Part shown: positions 62,846 through 64,000 of the stretch, in pieces
Layout: each line of letters begins with the position of its first letter
How positions within the stretch are numbered: the stretch's first letter is position 1
Assembly (NCBI RefSeq): GCF_026241335.1
Contig: NZ_JAPHAV010000005.1
Span: 1 to 64,000, forward strand
DNA: 64,000 nt
Direction: 5' to 3'
Origin: Ochrobactrum chromiisoli
GTDB taxonomy: Bacteria > Pseudomonadota > Alphaproteobacteria > Rhizobiales > Rhizobiaceae
The notes under the pieces: generated by a model
Database searches by the model: none
Told to the model about the DNA's origin: nothing
Seen by the model: only the letters and a program-made list of their open reading frames with translations
Program-made: the position numbers and the translations under genes

Positions 62846-63622
62846 ATGACAAGCTATCGCCTGATCGCGTCGGATATGACACGATCATTGCAGCGTGTGT
62901 CGAAGGAACCTTTGGTGGAGCGGGAAACCGCTTATTACAAAGAAAATATAGGCACCGTGAAATCCATTGATGATTTCATGGCCGATACCCGGCTTTTCAA
63001 TTATGCGATGAAAGCTTATGGCCTTGAAGACATGGCTTATGCCAAGGCTTTCGTTCGCAAGATTCTCACTGAAGGCGTTGTCAGTGATGATGCTATGGCG
63101 AACAAGCTGACAGACAAACGTTATAAAGAATTCGCGACCACCTTCGATTTTGCGGCCAAAGGCGATAAGGCGACCGACACGCGTGCAGCACAGCAGGGCG
63201 TGATTGATAAATATATGCGCCAGACGTTGGAGACCGAAGCAGGCAGCCAAAATGAGGGCGTCCGTCTGGCGCTTTATTTCCAGCGTAAGGCCCCCAATAT
63301 TTCCAATGCTTATGAAATCCTTGGCGACAAAGCCTTGTTGTCAATGGTTCAGGCGACTTTTGGCTGGCCGTCAACCATGTCCAATGCCGACATCGACAAA
63401 CAGGCAAAGATGATCGCCGACCGCATCGATTTCGATAAAATGTCTGATCCTGATTATGTCTCGAAGTTCATTTCCCGTTTTACGGCCATGTATGAGATGA
63501 ACAATCCTACAGCGAGTTCGCCTGCATCTATTGCATCGCTGCTGTTGGGTGGCACCTCATCGGTTGGCATTTCGATGAATATTCTAAGTACCCTGCAAAG
63601 TTTTAAGCTGGGCGGACGCTAG
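62846..63622 (+). CDS. DUF1217 flagellar-associated protein
   Basis: A 258-residue protein from the ATG at 62846 (MTSYRLIASDMTRSL); an ATG at 62834 is also in frame. It matches the DUF1217 pattern of helical proteins found in rhizobial flagellar clusters (ETAYYKENIGTVKSIDDFMADTRLFNYAMKAYGLEDMAYAKAFVRKIL, and YFQRKAPNISNAYEILGDKALLSMVQATFGWP). No signal peptide is seen; its exact role in the flagellum is not known. flgF begins four bases after its stop. Confidence 0.83.
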   Translation: MTSYRLIASDMTRSLQRVSKEPLVERETAYYKENIGTVKSIDDFMADTRLFNYAMKAYGLEDMAYAKAFVRKILTEGVVSDDAMANKLTDKRYKEFATTFDFAAKGDKATDTRAAQQGVIDKYMRQTLETEAGSQNEGVRLALYFQRKAPNISNAYEILGDKALLSMVQATFGWPSTMSNADIDKQAKMIADRIDFDKMSDPDYVSKFISRFTAMYEMNNPTASSPASIASLLLGGTSSVGISMNILSTLQSFKLGGR

Positions 63623-63625
63623 AAG

Positions 63626-64000
63626 ATGCAGAACAATTCGATCTATGTTGGTCTTTCTTCCCTTGTCACACTTGAACGGCGGATGGATGCGATTGCGCAT
63701 AATGTTGCCAATGTTTCAACTGTTGGCTTTCGGGGTGAAGGCACAAAGTTTGAGTCCATTGTTTCTGACAAGGCCAGCAATGGGGTTAGTTTTGCAAGTG
63801 CCGGCAAAAGCTATATCCGCACCGAAGCCGGCCCGCTGATCAAGACCGATAATCCGCTTGATGTCGCGGTCAAAGGTGATGTGTGGATGGCTGTTTCTAC
63901 GCCGCAGGGACAGGTCTATACACGCGACGGCCGTATGAAGATGATGATGACGGGCGACCTTGTTTCGGTCATGGGTAACGCTGTTCTTGATGCAGGTGGG
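63626..64000 (+). CDS. flgF: Flagellar basal-body rod protein FlgF (partial)
   Basis: The frame starts MQNNSIYVGLSSLVTLERRMDAIAHNVANVSTVGFRGEG, the N-terminal helix of rod and hook proteins (asparagines in HNVANVSTVGFR are typical). It then reads SYIRTEAGPLIKTDNPLDVAVKGDVWMAV, the usual FlgF/FlgG family core, before the window ends at 64000. FlgF is part of the proximal rod. About 125 of 240 or so residues are present. Confidence 0.88.
   Translation, partial: MQNNSIYVGLSSLVTLERRMDAIAHNVANVSTVGFRGEGTKFESIVSDKASNGVSFASAGKSYIRTEAGPLIKTDNPLDVAVKGDVWMAVSTPQGQVYTRDGRMKMMMTGDLVSVMGNAVLDAGG

Noticed and set aside
1-64000. tRNA, rRNA or CRISPR arrays
   Set aside because: No cloverleaf-like segment, rRNA stretch or regularly spaced direct repeat was recognised on either strand while reading; a dedicated scan was not possible.

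Overview
This window looks like the origin-proximal part of the second replicon (chromid, 'chromosome II') of an alphaproteobacterium of the Brucella/Ochrobactrum group. A complete repABC replication and partition cassette sits at 1.1-4.9 kb. The right end carries a VjbR-type LuxR regulator beside a Rhizobiales-style flagellar motor operon, an arrangement I know from Brucella chromosome II. Gene density, base use and ABC-transporter content are even, apart from a small scar at about 24.3-25.8 kb.

Layout. 1-1118: gene-free leader with a parS-like palindrome and the repABC promoter. 1119-4923: repA, repB, an antisense ctRNA and repC. 4.9-9.6 kb: TerC membrane protein with a foldable leader, then an asparagine block (asparaginase, AnsP permease, FadR-type GntR regulator). 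9.8-16.4 kb: one long minus-strand operon with a polar amino acid-type ABC importer, an MmgE/PrpD-family enzyme, an FMN-dependent LLM monooxygenase and a flavin reductase, probably for uptake and oxidative use of one compound. 16.7-24.3 kb: alpha-2-macroglobulin-like protein with its penicillin-binding protein 1C partner. 24.3-25.8 kb: a possible 51-residue membrane peptide whose start lies in a hairpin, a decayed Nramp-type metal transporter and a 5'-truncated IS630-family element. 25.9-29.9 kb: iron-siderophore ABC importer and an AraC-family regulator. 30.1-31.1 kb: ribokinase.

31.2-39.1 kb: IclR regulator divergent from an operon joining a PotABCD-type importer to a three-part flavin/iron-sulfur oxidoreductase resembling HcnABC or opine oxidases. 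39.1-41.4 kb: MFS exporter with an ArsR regulator and a clear operator, then a DUF922 periplasmic protein. 41.4-44.1 kb: metE under a cobalamin riboswitch. 44.3-50.8 kb: Prc protease, then a FecI-FecR-TonB-receptor signalling set. 51.1-56.4 kb: Rbs-type sugar importer with a fused dihydroxyacetone-type kinase. 56.6-64 kb: vjbR, a hypothetical gene, flhB-fliG-fliN-orf-fliM-motA (minus strand) and, divergently, a DUF1217 gene and flgF, cut by the window end.

Four themes recur: replicon maintenance, scavenging of iron and organic nitrogen or sulfur compounds by ABC importers paired with their catabolic enzymes, envelope protection, and motility with its quorum-type regulator. All function calls rest on reading the protein sequences and on family knowledge; no database search was made.
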